Origin: Cocleimonas sp.
GTDB lineage: Bacteria > Pseudomonadota > Gammaproteobacteria > Thiotrichales > Thiotrichaceae
DNA: 64,000 nucleotides
Direction: 5' to 3'
NCBI GenBank assembly: GCA_021647365.1
Contig: JAKIUW010000006.1
Location: 1 to 64,000 of the forward strand
Translations under genes and position numbers: made by a program
Part shown: one piece after another, positions 25,201 through 33,292 of the stretch
How positions within the stretch are numbered: the stretch's first letter is position 1
Layout: each line of letters begins with the position of its first letter
The notes under the pieces: model-generated
Databases searched by the model: none
The model's input: the letters and a program-made list of their open reading frames with translations, nothing else
What the model was told of the DNA's origin: nothing

Positions 25201-27363
25201 AGCTTATTCGAGGCGGTTCAAGAAAGATTACCTGTACCAGAAGAATTTGAACCTGTCCTAGCTAAGCTAACTACCTACGCAGATTCAATCGAAACCAATG
25301 ACACAGGACTTGAAAAATATTATGACTTAGACATGCCTGAATTGCCTGACTTTATAAGCAGTAAAAAAGCCACTGTAACTAAAGCTAAGAAAACGAAAAA
25401 ACCAGCAAAGAAAGCAGCTAAAAAATCAACAGCAAAAAGCACTCCAAAAACAAAAGTATCACCTGCAAAAAAGAAGCAAAAAGAATCGGTCAGTGTAAAT
25501 ACTGATACCACTCTCAATACCAGCAGCAACTTTGCAACAGAAGCACATATTCGTGTTCCCACCGTGCTTATTAATAGACTCTTAAACCTTGCTGGAGAAT
25601 TGGTAACAACATCGACACAAGTGTCTGATAAAGTTGAAAGTACACTCTCAAGAAGCTTGCAGATTAAAGAGCAAGATAAGCGTGTTCACAAAATGCTTAA
25701 CGAGCTAAGCAACACCATTTACAAGCAAGAAAAAGATCAAATGAGCATGCTTTCAAGTATCCAACATGAGCAATTTGATTCACTAGAGATGGATACTTAT
25801 AACGAGCTACACAGTATCGCAGGTCTTTTAACAGAAAGTATTCTTGATAGTGAAACTATCGAAGGCACGATCAAACAACAGTTAGGCGACATTCAAAATG
25901 ACCTAAGAATGCTTGATAATTTAAATAAAGAACTCAGTGAGACCATACTTAGTTCTCGAATGGAATCTTTAAACACTTTGGTTCCTAGACTTGAACGCAT
26001 TGTTAGACAAACCTGTAGAAAGACCAACAAAAAAGCTGAACTCATTGTTACAGGTAATGACATTAATGTTGATACCGAAATTCTTAGTGGCTTGATTGAT
26101 CCTCTATTGCATCTTTTAAGAAACGCAATTGATCACGGCATTGAAGACTCAAAAGGTAGAAAATCTAAAAAGAAAAAAGTGGCAGGACAAATCCACCTTG
26201 ATTTCTCACGTCAAGGCAACTTCATCCATATGCAATTAAAAGATGATGGAGCAGGGATTGATTCAGAAAAGATATACCAACATGCTATCAACAAAGGCTT
26301 AATCACACCTGATCAAGAATACTCAAAAAGTGAAGTTTTAAAGCTTATCCTTGAACCTGGGTTCAGCACACAAACAAGCGTCAGTAATATCTCTGGTCGT
26401 GGGGTTGGCATGGATGTGGTCAACAAAGGTGTGGAAGATTTGAAAGGCACACTCAGAATCAACAGCGAGCTTGGCAAGGGAACAACTTTTGATATAAAGA
26501 TTCCACTCACCCTCGTAACCTCATCCACGCTTTTAGTCAGCACAGCAGGGAATCAAGTAGCCATACCGACTGACTCAATTGAACAGTTGCATTACCTTGC
26601 GCCTGAGGATGTTCTTGTTCGTAAAAAACAACACTACATTCGGTACGAAGGAAAAGAACTAATCATAGAGTCACTGGCAGGCATCTTGGGCTGGAACGTA
26701 GAATCTACTGACTTCTTACAAGCACAAACGCTACTACTGGTAAAAGGCGAAAAAGAATTACACGCTGTTTATATTGATAAAATTATCCAATCACGTGAAG
26801 TTGTAATCAAAAGCCTCGCTCACTATATTGATAGCTCAAAAGGCGTGATTGGAGCTTGTCACTTAACCGATGGTGCTGTTGCTCCTGTGCTTAATTTACC
26901 CCAACTACTCAGCCTTAATGAGAAGGCAAGTTACGTGGTTAAAAATATTGAAGGTGCTGAACTAGAGGCTTCAAACACACCAAGCACACCACAAATATTG
27001 GTTGTTGATGATTCACTGAGTAATCGTAAAGCACTTAGCCTCATTATCGAGAAAACAGAATACGATGTAATAACGGCTGTAGATGGCTTGGATGCACTCA
27101 ACATCATGAACGAGCAACACATTGATATGGTATTTACTGATTTGGAAATGCCTAGAATGACAGGCTTAGAACTTACCCAAGCCATTCGTGCATGGGATGA
27201 GAAAAAGCACCTACCCATTGTTATGGTGACATCTCGCTCTACCAACAAACACAGAGTACTTGCTGAAAAAGCAGGCATAGATGATTACTTAACAAAACCT
27301 GTAGGTACAGATACCTTGTTAGCATCAATGGAAACATGGCTAAAACAAACCGTATCAGCTTAA
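22279..27363 (+). CDS. ChpA-like hybrid CheA histidine kinase
   Basis: A 1694-residue hybrid kinase. Two Hpt domains carry phospho-accepting histidines in RIAHTIKGGSAVVG (about residue 507) and RIAHTIKGASGVVG (about 923). Each is preceded by a related helical segment and the phrase WDEDVHPELL, so a block of about 400 residues has been duplicated (about 300-605 and 700-1020). A Lys/Ala-rich linker lies near 1035-1075. The kinase core has an N-box (LLRNAIDHGIED, about 1280), DDGAGID and GRGVGMDVV, followed by a CheW-like domain and a C-terminal receiver (VVDDS, phospho-Asp in FTDLEMPRMTG at about 1617). The architecture matches ChpA of Pil-Chp systems, though with fewer Hpt domains than the Pseudomonas protein. 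It should phosphorylate the flanking response regulators. Confidence 0.88.
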   Translation: MHNNNNIAKELEEIALCLSNIDTKNTDTAIQDSSNEIDYLDTIAQEVDAPELRALSNWMMLNLKLTPENKDQVLILLEEGSYFNWMNLLSSMLRQYDPSLLPEIYKALTAPNWLVKPSAPLLRNLAGWIEASKAEATFIEQSLTDTIEEEYQSALSEKKPLSSDLDIDPEQKHIFEDIDLTDQDEEEHISSDSTEKHLSESIDTDLSQITTEEANNFHDDLYIENKIEETAVNETSENNIEPILEGFAEEAEVITDTTTEEEMEETTLPNESIETESLDLTNDTTNDFSEEATDIIMTLASIGIESENVFNDTEKFLAELQRLELLAEISRYPNIALISDWCQQNVRIFAKEQLDESHQFIESGECWTWIELINNALEEPENISHISELSAALNRDEWLEPLPVDKLQDLLLFLRNPECSANITNDNKKHHSDTVVENTSKTMSNEKIENTESPEFTLHWDEDVHPELLEVFFEETSAHVTEISNYLKNIGSTETNKEERSHIRRIAHTIKGGSAVVGVTALSTFAHKLEIIFDYAIEHALTNDANELLKTASTSLAELYKAVEEKTTAPKEFSPMLSKLTHYAESLDEDDAPMELSVPVLPDFITQQNTNNNIESKKVDDEVEITEETKISDDVIDISDNIEAPEDKVETIAEELETKPQVENISEKKNADESKNEELEDTSNEILLPILNQNEDLNDFTAELDDIVMTLVTTEANTEKKPFKLDGYFEELQRLDMLAEISGFPEIVKVSGWYQENLKLFAKKSTKKAGKFISSGESWAWLELISACLSDPDEITHLSTLNTELTRSDWIEPLAIGDLQALLLALNSSNNIETEANNEEAEQKVEQEDDQDIELKPSEAIKAEEQVIESEVDLITWDEDVHPELLSVYMQETSEQVTKIAALLHTISKGKASKKQQEDAARIAHTIKGASGVVGITEIVDFTHKLEDILDYAVNNKIPKKTAELLAESSDCLESLFEAVQERLPVPEEFEPVLAKLTTYADSIETNDTGLEKYYDLDMPELPDFISSKKATVTKAKKTKKPAKKAAKKSTAKSTPKTKVSPAKKKQKESVSVNTDTTLNTSSNFATEAHIRVPTVLINRLLNLAGELVTTSTQVSDKVESTLSRSLQIKEQDKRVHKMLNELSNTIYKQEKDQMSMLSSIQHEQFDSLEMDTYNELHSIAGLLTESILDSETIEGTIKQQLGDIQNDLRMLDNLNKELSETILSSRMESLNTLVPRLERIVRQTCRKTNKKAELIVTGNDINVDTEILSGLIDPLLHLLRNAIDHGIEDSKGRKSKKKKVAGQIHLDFSRQGNFIHMQLKDDGAGIDSEKIYQHAINKGLITPDQEYSKSEVLKLILEPGFSTQTSVSNISGRGVGMDVVNKGVEDLKGTLRINSELGKGTTFDIKIPLTLVTSSTLLVSTAGNQVAIPTDSIEQLHYLAPEDVLVRKKQHYIRYEGKELIIESLAGILGWNVESTDFLQAQTLLLVKGEKELHAVYIDKIIQSREVVIKSLAHYIDSSKGVIGACHLTDGAVAPVLNLPQLLSLNEKASYVVKNIEGAELEASNTPSTPQILVVDDSLSNRKALSLIIEKTEYDVITAVDGLDALNIMNEQHIDMVFTDLEMPRMTGLELTQAIRAWDEKKHLPIVMVTSRSTNKHRVLAEKAGIDDYLTKPVGTDTLLASMETWLKQTVSA

Positions 27364-27394
27364 TTAAAGATTAGTCATAAAAATAGGGACAAGA

Positions 27395-28246
27395 ATGAAT
27401 AACTCTCACAACAACAGCATTGGCATCCACTTTGCTGGGCTTGAAGCCAAAGAGCGCGCCATATTTGATCGCATCATTGCGTTCAATACAACGCATGGAT
27501 TGGTTAGCCATAGCTGCGAAGATATACAATCAGCAAACCTTATTATCTCTGCAGAAGAGCATTTTTCTCAATTTGAAAATGAATTAAAAAATCAAAAAAC
27601 ACTCATCCTATCGAATGATCCATTATGTGCTTTGGGTGACACACAAATCAAACGCCCTATTTTGATTACACGTGTCATGAAGGCGCTAGAAGCAACTGTT
27701 GATTTAGTCAAACTAGAGAAAACTACAAATGAAGCTTATGGTATTGACGCAACCAACGAAGAAACCATCCCAGAAAAAACAACAACAAAAGAAGAAGTTT
27801 CCACTGAAACTGAAGATATTACAACAACTCACTCGGGACATCATGCCTTAATCATTGACGACAGCGCAGCAATCAGAAAACAGCTAGAGCTCGAATTGCG
27901 CGATGCGGGAATAACGGCAGATTTTGCTGAATCTGGCGAAGAAGCCTTGGAAAAAATAGAAGACACGCAATACGACCTGGTGTTTCTCGATATAATTATG
28001 CCAGGTATTGATGGCTATGAAACTTGCCGCTCAATGCGAACAAAAGCCTCTTACAAAAGAACGCCTATCATTATGCTGAGTGGAAAAACGTCACCGCTGG
28101 ACGAAGTTCAAGGTGTCATCGCAGGTGCGACAACTTACCTAACGAAACCTGTTAAAAGTGCCATGCTCCAAGAAACGCTTACGAGAGTAACCAAGTGGTT
28201 AAACAACTTTGCGACAACTGAAAGCAAGCATTCTGCTACAGTTTAG
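27395..28246 (+). CDS. Response regulator with C-terminal receiver and unusual N-terminus
   Basis: A 283-residue protein. The C-terminal receiver (about 148-275) has DDS, the phospho-Asp in FLDIIMPGIDGYETC and a TKPVKS lysine. The N-terminal 110 residues (IGIHFAGLEAKERAIFDRI) form an alpha/beta-like segment that may be a degenerate receiver. A Thr/Glu-rich linker joins the two halves. It ends the chemosensory operon and is followed by a palindromic repeat. It is probably an output or phosphate-sink partner of the ChpA-like kinase. Confidence 0.8.
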   Translation: MNNSHNNSIGIHFAGLEAKERAIFDRIIAFNTTHGLVSHSCEDIQSANLIISAEEHFSQFENELKNQKTLILSNDPLCALGDTQIKRPILITRVMKALEATVDLVKLEKTTNEAYGIDATNEETIPEKTTTKEEVSTETEDITTTHSGHHALIIDDSAAIRKQLELELRDAGITADFAESGEEALEKIEDTQYDLVFLDIIMPGIDGYETCRSMRTKASYKRTPIIMLSGKTSPLDEVQGVIAGATTYLTKPVKSAMLQETLTRVTKWLNNFATTESKHSATV

Positions 28247-28266
28247 CCTTTATTGTTAAATAATTG

Positions 28267-28342
28267 AAAGCACACCCCCCCACTTTTACATGATGTTTTA
28301 GATGTATAGCAAACATCATGTAAAAGTGGGGGGGGTGTGCTT
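28267..28342. repeat. G-tract palindromic repeat, paired arms (copy 3)
   Basis: The best-formed copy: arms of about 31 nt (AAGCACACCCCCCC to ATGATGTTT, and the inverse AAACATCATG to GTGTGCTT) round a loop of about 12 nt. It lies between the convergent response-regulator and DsrC-like genes. Confidence 0.85.
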
Positions 28343-28377
28343 GGGAATATTTAATATCTATGATCTGTAAATAAAGC

Positions 28378-28716
28378 TTAGTATCCGCCTTTACGTGTAG
28401 TCGCTGGCAAGCCTGCAAGTTTCAAGCCTTGCTTACTAGGCGCACGCGGGAAAAGTACATACAAATCTTTACCTTTTAACTTCTCACCCCAAACTTTTGA
28501 CATGTGCTTAGTAATCGCACGCTCCATGGGCTGGTTTCCGCCATTATTGATGTATTCATCGCGTAAGAATTCAACAACGTCTAAATGCTTCTGCGTTAGC
28601 TCTATACCCTCTTCTTCAGCGATTGCCTTACATACATCCTCACTCCAATCGTTAAGGTTTTCAAGATAACCTGCTTCGGTTGTTTCGATTGTTTGTCCGT
28701 TTACTTCTAGTGCCAT
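28378..28716 (-). CDS. DsrC-like protein lacking both C-terminal cysteines (RspA-type)
   Basis: A 112-residue member of the DsrC/TusE family: VNGQTIETTEAGYLENLNDW and HLDVVEFLRDEY match the fold, and the arm starts PRAPSKQGLKLAGLPAT. Both arm cysteines of true DsrC are gone, replaced in the KQGLKLAGLP context and at the C-terminal GGY. Only one Cys (about residue 31) remains. DsrC homologues without these cysteines have been described as RspA-type, thought to be regulatory rather than sulfur carriers. ATG 28716 is chosen because an AGAGGA site lies upstream; a TTG precedes it directly. A dyad shared with the dsrA region lies 122 bp upstream. Confidence 0.8.
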   Translation of the reverse strand: MALEVNGQTIETTEAGYLENLNDWSEDVCKAIAEEEGIELTQKHLDVVEFLRDEYINNGGNQPMERAITKHMSKVWGEKLKGKDLYVLFPRAPSKQGLKLAGLPATTRKGGY

Positions 28717-28837
28717 CAAAAAGTCCTCTATACTTTAGTTTCAAAAAAATACTATTAATAATGGTAGCACAATCTCACATTATACTAGCCATGTCACCCC
28801 CTCCTATACCAAGTATATAAGTATGGATTAATACGAA

Positions 28838-28853
28838 TATCCTTTTGGAGGTA
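28838..28853. promoter_or_regulatory. TATCCY-N4-GRGGTA dyad, dsrC-like/64-aa copy
   Basis: TATCCTTTTGGAGGTA, followed directly by TACCCCT. It lies 122 bp before the DsrC-like gene and 72 bp before the divergent 28925 gene. It is the most diverged of the three copies. Confidence 0.5.
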
Positions 28854-28924
28854 TACCCCTTCAAACATGACAAGGTATACTCCCACTATTGTAAAATTGA
28901 CAAGAATGCTACTGGAGAACTCAC

Positions 28925-29119
28925 ATGAGCAACAAAGCAGAACTAATTAAAGAAATGCTTGATATGCAAGCTAAGTTTATTAAATACGAGCAAAGCGGTG
29001 AGTATAAAGCCGAAAATAATTATGTAGGCGGCGAATGGACAGAATACCGTGCACGTTACCAAGTATTAACAAATGAATTACGTGAACTAGCCTCTACAGA
29101 AGCTAACTTCTGGAAGTAA
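28925..29119 (+). CDS. Small conserved-looking hypothetical protein
   Basis: A 64-residue soluble, mainly helical protein (AELIKEMLDMQAKFIKYEQ, then GGEWTEYRARYQVLTNELRE). It has a good TGGAGA ribosome site and a strong terminator 22 bp after the stop, both signs of a real gene. No family is recognised. It is divergent from the DsrC-like gene and shares its upstream dyad, so a link to sulfur metabolism is possible but inferred. Confidence 0.6.
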   Translation: MSNKAELIKEMLDMQAKFIKYEQSGEYKAENNYVGGEWTEYRARYQVLTNELRELASTEANFWK

Positions 29120-29140
29120 GATTCAACATACTTCCTTTGT

Positions 29141-29170
29141 AAAAAAAGCCACTTTCCAGTGGCTTTTTTT
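29141..29170. terminator. Bidirectional Rho-independent terminator
   Basis: A perfect stem AAAAAGCCACT / AGTGGCTTTTT with a TTCC loop and A/T tracts on both sides. It serves the 64-aa gene and, on the other strand, the end of the ABC operon at 29213. Confidence 0.85.
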
Positions 29171-29212
29171 ATGTCTTAAGAGTTTGATTTTTTAACACCC
29201 CAAAATATATTA

Positions 29213-30118
29213 TCAACGTTTTATTCCAGCCTCTTCCTGAGTAAGCGAAACAAAAGCATTCGGATGACTAAGATTAAACTCTTTAGCATGTTGTAGATAT
29301 TCAGGATTGAAAGCCTGCTCACGAATCTCTTCTATCAAATCTCTAAACTCTGGTGAATGCTTTACATTGGTTGGGCTGGCTACTTGAGGAAGCTTACGAT
29401 CTACTGCAATTTTAGAACCACGATTCTCGTAATTTCTCCCTCGATCATCCGTATAGTATTGAGACAACGCCAATAACCGAGTCCCAAGAAAGGCAGCCTC
29501 TTCCATATCATGCGTGATAAAGAAGATAGTCATTTGCTCTTCTTCCCAAAGTTCTAATAAAGATAACTGCATATCCTCACGCGTATCAGGGTCAAGCGCT
29601 CCAAAAGGCTCGTCCATCATCAGAATTTTAGGCTTCATAATCAGTGCTTGTGCGATAGCAACACGCTGCTGCATACCGCCAGATAACTGATGCGGATATT
29701 TATTTTCGTGTTTATCTAATCGAACTTTCTTGAGCAGAACCATCGCCTCATCACGAATATCTTTATCACTCAAAGATTTTGCATCAGTCCTACCCCCAAG
29801 CCTTAAACCAAGTGTCACGTTTTCCATTACACTAAGATGAGGAAAAAGAGAGTAACGCTGAAAGATAACACCTCGATTTACATCAGGATGACCAATGGTT
29901 TCTCCATCCAGAATCAACTTTCCAGAGGTTGGCGACTCTTCCCCGAGTATCAAACGCAATAAGGTAGATTTTCCACAACCACTGGGGCCGACTAAGCTAC
30001 AAAACTCACCCTTATCAACTTTTAAATCAATATTATCAAGAATGACTTTACTGCCATACGCTTTGTAAACATCGTGTATTTCTAGGTAGCGTTGCTTATC
30101 ATCAGTCATTTTTTCCAC
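29213..30118 (-). CDS. ABC transporter ATPase, nitrate/sulfonate/urea type
   Basis: A 301-residue ATP-binding subunit. Walker A is GPSGCGKST (about residue 42), the signature is LSGGMQQRVAIAQAL, Walker B is ILMMDEPFGALDP, and the switch His is in FFITHDMEEAAFL. It is of the SsuB/TauB/NrtD type. About 50 extra C-terminal residues follow the usual domain. Its start overlaps the permease gene by 17 bp. It is the last gene of an eight-gene operon and energises the permease encoded directly upstream. Confidence 0.88.
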   Translation of the reverse strand: MEKMTDDKQRYLEIHDVYKAYGSKVILDNIDLKVDKGEFCSLVGPSGCGKSTLLRLILGEESPTSGKLILDGETIGHPDVNRGVIFQRYSLFPHLSVMENVTLGLRLGGRTDAKSLSDKDIRDEAMVLLKKVRLDKHENKYPHQLSGGMQQRVAIAQALIMKPKILMMDEPFGALDPDTREDMQLSLLELWEEEQMTIFFITHDMEEAAFLGTRLLALSQYYTDDRGRNYENRGSKIAVDRKLPQVASPTNVKHSPEFRDLIEEIREQAFNPEYLQHAKEFNLSHPNAFVSLTQEEAGIKR

Positions 30119-30938
30119 CTTTGTTATACCAAGGGTAAAAATATGACAATGCCCAACGTAAAAACCAATCCATCATAAAACCAAGAAATGTAATCCATAA
30201 TACATATGGCAAGATAATATCCATCGCCAAATAACGACGCACTAAGAATATCCGATAACCTAAGCCTTGATCAGCCGCTATTGCTTCTGCTGCAATTAAA
30301 AACAACCAAGCTGAACCCAGTGACAATCGCACCGTTTCAATTAGGCGCGGCATGATTTGTGGCAATATAATTCGATAGGCAAGCTGTAACTGAGATATGC
30401 CTAAAGTTGCCGCTTTTGTAATTTGCTCATGTGGGATTTGTTTGACAGCAAGGCGCATATCTCGACTAATGAGAGGGAATACCCCTAGGAAAATAAGCAT
30501 TACCTTGGCAAGCTCATCCACGCCAAAACTAATAAATAAAATAGGCAGAATCGCCAATGGGGGAATCATTGAAATAAAGGTAATAAATGGATTGCCAGTG
30601 GCATCCATCCCTGGGAATAGTCCATTATTAAGCCCTAACCACAAACCCACTAATGCGGCGAGCAAAGTACCTATTAGAATACGTTTTAAGCTAGCATAGG
30701 TATCGCTCCATAGAAGATAAGAGCCCGTGCGCTTATCTTCTGTAAAGGCCATTGTCTTAACCGCATCAGCCATTTGAGAAAAGCTAGGCAATAGTTTATC
30801 CGCAGGGTTATCCGTAAGACGGATATCTGATGCATATAAATAAACAGCAATCAGCAATACAAACGGTAGAGCCAGTAAAACCCAACGTAGCCAAACAGTG
30901 GGGCGCGCATTAACACCCCATATTAATGGGCTTTTCAC
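30102..30938 (-). CDS. ABC transporter permease, SsuC/TauC type
   Basis: A 278-residue inner-membrane permease with six transmembrane helices and the EAA-type cytoplasmic loop (AATLGISQLQLAYRIILPQIM) that docks the ATPase. The N-terminus holds a helix followed by a periplasmic stretch of about 60 residues, as in the permeases of urea/sulfonate-type systems. It starts 3 bp after the substrate-binding protein gene. Confidence 0.88.
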   Translation of the reverse strand: MKSPLIWGVNARPTVWLRWVLLALPFVLLIAVYLYASDIRLTDNPADKLLPSFSQMADAVKTMAFTEDKRTGSYLLWSDTYASLKRILIGTLLAALVGLWLGLNNGLFPGMDATGNPFITFISMIPPLAILPILFISFGVDELAKVMLIFLGVFPLISRDMRLAVKQIPHEQITKAATLGISQLQLAYRIILPQIMPRLIETVRLSLGSAWLFLIAAEAIAADQGLGYRIFLVRRYLAMDIILPYVLWITFLGFMMDWFLRWALSYFYPWYNKGGKND

Positions 30939-30941
30939 GTT

Positions 30942-32018
30942 TTATTGAGCCTTCATGTATTTAGAGGTGAAACGTAATTTAACATTGTTTTTATCACCAA
31001 TAATATTACCGTTATCAAATTCCATTCCAACTAGGTCGGCCGATTTTGCACCATTCCCATAGAGACCTTTATCAAAAGAAAACTTGCGAACATGCTCCAT
31101 CGTTTTTTCTACATCAGCAGATGAGGTGAATTTTGTCGCGTCGGCTGCCGTATAAAACATAGCGGTCGTCTTAAGTTGTTGCTTAAATTCATCTAAGGTC
31201 GCGCCTGATTCCTTAGCCATAAACTCAAGAGCTTCTGTTTTTGCCGCTTCATCTGAGCCATTCATAATACCCATAACTTCATACCACGCACCCGCTAAGG
31301 CTTTTTTAAGGCTATCAGGTGCATCCGTCTTAACAACCATCATATCGATGATTTCTCCTGGTGTTTTAGAAGAATCAAAGACAATTTTTGCGCCCTCTGA
31401 TTTCATCGCCTGCATAAGTGGTGGATTCCAAGTAACGATTGCGCCATTTTTATCCGCAGTAAAGATAGCAGCAATATCAGCATCGCTGGTATTGATTGTT
31501 TTTATATCTTTTTCACTCATGCCATTCATATCTAGCGCTCGCGATAGTAGGTAATGAGATACTGAAAACTCGACTAGCTTTACATCACGACCTTTAAGAT
31601 CACTGATTGAGTTAGCATTTTTCATCAAGATTGCATCATTTCCATTAGAAAAGTCACCAATAATAATACCCGTGCTATCAATCCCGCCTACAGCTGGAAT
31701 AGTCAAAGCATCCATATTAGTCATTGTACAAGCGTCAAATTTACCTGCGGTATATAAGTTGATAGATTCGATGTAGTCATTGATTAAAGTAACTTTAATT
31801 TCAATGCCGTTTTTATCTGCCCATTTTTTGATAATACCTTTGTGCTCAGCATAGCCCCACGCTTCCCAGCCGACATAGTGTGACCAAGCCACATTAAAAG
31901 TTTTTACTTCTGCTGGAGCTTTGTCTGTAGCTGAAGATTTAGACTCTTTGTCGCCCCCACAAGCAGTTATAAATATCGCCATCAAAAGAAAAGCTAATAT
32001 ATGATTTATTTGTTTCAT
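30942..32018 (-). CDS. Lipoprotein substrate-binding protein, urea-carboxylase-type ABC family
   Basis: A 358-residue periplasmic binding protein with a lipobox (FITACGG, Cys about residue 20). The phrases NVAWSHYVGWEAWGYAEHKG, SINLYTAGKFDACTMTNMDA and GDFSNGNDAI match the family of binding proteins first found beside urea carboxylase genes. Members are linked to urea or guanidine-related uptake, but no urea carboxylase is present here and the ligand is uncertain. It is expressed with TelA, VWA and OmpA-fusion genes, which is not the usual context for a nutrient importer. Confidence 0.82.
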   Translation of the reverse strand: MKQINHILAFLLMAIFITACGGDKESKSSATDKAPAEVKTFNVAWSHYVGWEAWGYAEHKGIIKKWADKNGIEIKVTLINDYIESINLYTAGKFDACTMTNMDALTIPAVGGIDSTGIIIGDFSNGNDAILMKNANSISDLKGRDVKLVEFSVSHYLLSRALDMNGMSEKDIKTINTSDADIAAIFTADKNGAIVTWNPPLMQAMKSEGAKIVFDSSKTPGEIIDMMVVKTDAPDSLKKALAGAWYEVMGIMNGSDEAAKTEALEFMAKESGATLDEFKQQLKTTAMFYTAADATKFTSSADVEKTMEHVRKFSFDKGLYGNGAKSADLVGMEFDNGNIIGDKNNVKLRFTSKYMKAQ

Positions 32019-32061
32019 TGTTTTATCCCTTAGGTGTTTGTAGTAGTTTTGTGATTATTAG

Positions 32062-33252
32062 TTAATCAATTATTTCCAAAGTGAAATCGCCTTCAACAGC
32101 TTCTGCTTTTTCAACTTGTTTAATTTGTGCCTCGGCTTTACCTGCTAGCTCATCAAGCTCAAGGATATTCTTTGCCATTTGAGGTAAAGCTTCTTGACGA
32201 TAAGTACTGATATCTTCTAGTGCAATTGATACATCATCAAAGGCTTTCTTAAGAACTTCAATATCAATTTGTGAACTGGAAGCTTGCTTATGAATCTCTG
32301 CACCTTGTGTTTTTAAGCGTTCTGCTGTACCTGCAATGAGAGATTCTGTTGTCTTATTAATTGCCTGTACTTTTTCTAGCACGATTTTTTGATTAGCCAA
32401 GGCTAAAGCCAATGTTACTCCAACCTGCAAGGCACTTACGGTTGTGTTTAAAGCACGATTAACGCCACGAATTAGCTCTTTGTTATTGCGTATGATCATC
32501 TCAGTTGTGAGATAACCTTGCTGGTTTACTAGCATCTGCTGTTGTAAATCCATGATACGTTGACGTAAAGGAAAGAGTAACTCTTCACTAATAAATTTAT
32601 AACGCGGATCATCTTGCAATAAATTATTATCCAGCTCGTCTTGTAGCTTTTTATCAATGACATTGCCCAGCTTGATCGTTTTTTCAAGCTTAACCGTAAG
32701 GTCACGCATACGTTTTTGATCATCAGTCAGTGTTATATTGTCACGTTTAAGTTGCTCTTTACCATTCTCTAGTGATTTGATAATTGAGTCTATGGATGTT
32801 GAAGCTGATTCGAAGCGAGAAAAATAGCGTTTAATTGGCGTTCCAACACCCGGGATATATCCAAGAATACGAGTCACCCAACCACCTTCTAAATCAAACT
32901 GCATTGGGTCTAGCTCTTCAACTTGTAGCTTTAAATCAATTAGTGATCTGGCAACTTCTCCTCCATCTTCAGAGTCTTGCATAAGCCGCGAAAGTGGTTG
33001 CTTCAACATAGCGCTACGATGAGCAGATTCTTTTTGTAACTCAACCCCCATATTATCAACGGCATTTTTCACTTCTCGCCGCGAGGTTTCGTTATTCATC
33101 TCCGTGTTAAGAATACGAGCCACCAAATCATCAGCATGATCTACGATACTTTGATCTATATCCGTAGTTTCAACGGTTAGGTTTTTAGGATCTGCCAAGT
33201 GCAGTTCTTTTTTCAATTGTTCTTTATCTGCAAATATTTGTGTCTCAGCCAT
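32062..33252 (-). CDS. TelA-family (toxic anion resistance) protein
   Basis: A 396-residue, mainly alpha-helical cytoplasmic protein of the TelA/KlaA family. The family signature lies in residues about 110-300 (LEELDPMQFDLE-like start, GYIPGVGTPIKRYFSRFES, then LIKSLENGKEQLKRDNITL and QQGYLTTEMIIRNNKELIRG). Members are linked to tellurite and colicin resistance and general envelope stress, but no enzymatic activity is established. It is preceded by a membrane coiled-coil protein, the usual XpaC-like partner of TelA. RBS GGAG lies upstream. Confidence 0.88.
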   Translation of the reverse strand: MAETQIFADKEQLKKELHLADPKNLTVETTDIDQSIVDHADDLVARILNTEMNNETSRREVKNAVDNMGVELQKESAHRSAMLKQPLSRLMQDSEDGGEVARSLIDLKLQVEELDPMQFDLEGGWVTRILGYIPGVGTPIKRYFSRFESASTSIDSIIKSLENGKEQLKRDNITLTDDQKRMRDLTVKLEKTIKLGNVIDKKLQDELDNNLLQDDPRYKFISEELLFPLRQRIMDLQQQMLVNQQGYLTTEMIIRNNKELIRGVNRALNTTVSALQVGVTLALALANQKIVLEKVQAINKTTESLIAGTAERLKTQGAEIHKQASSSQIDIEVLKKAFDDVSIALEDISTYRQEALPQMAKNILELDELAGKAEAQIKQVEKAEAVEGDFTLEIID

Positions 33253-33292
33253 TATTGACTCCTTTTATTTTTTGTAATACTTCTAACAACAA

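Noticed and set aside
30942..32018. Nutrient urea transporter
   Set aside because: The family likeness is real, but no urea or guanidine enzyme is present and the operon partners are stress-type genes, so a simple urea role is not supported.
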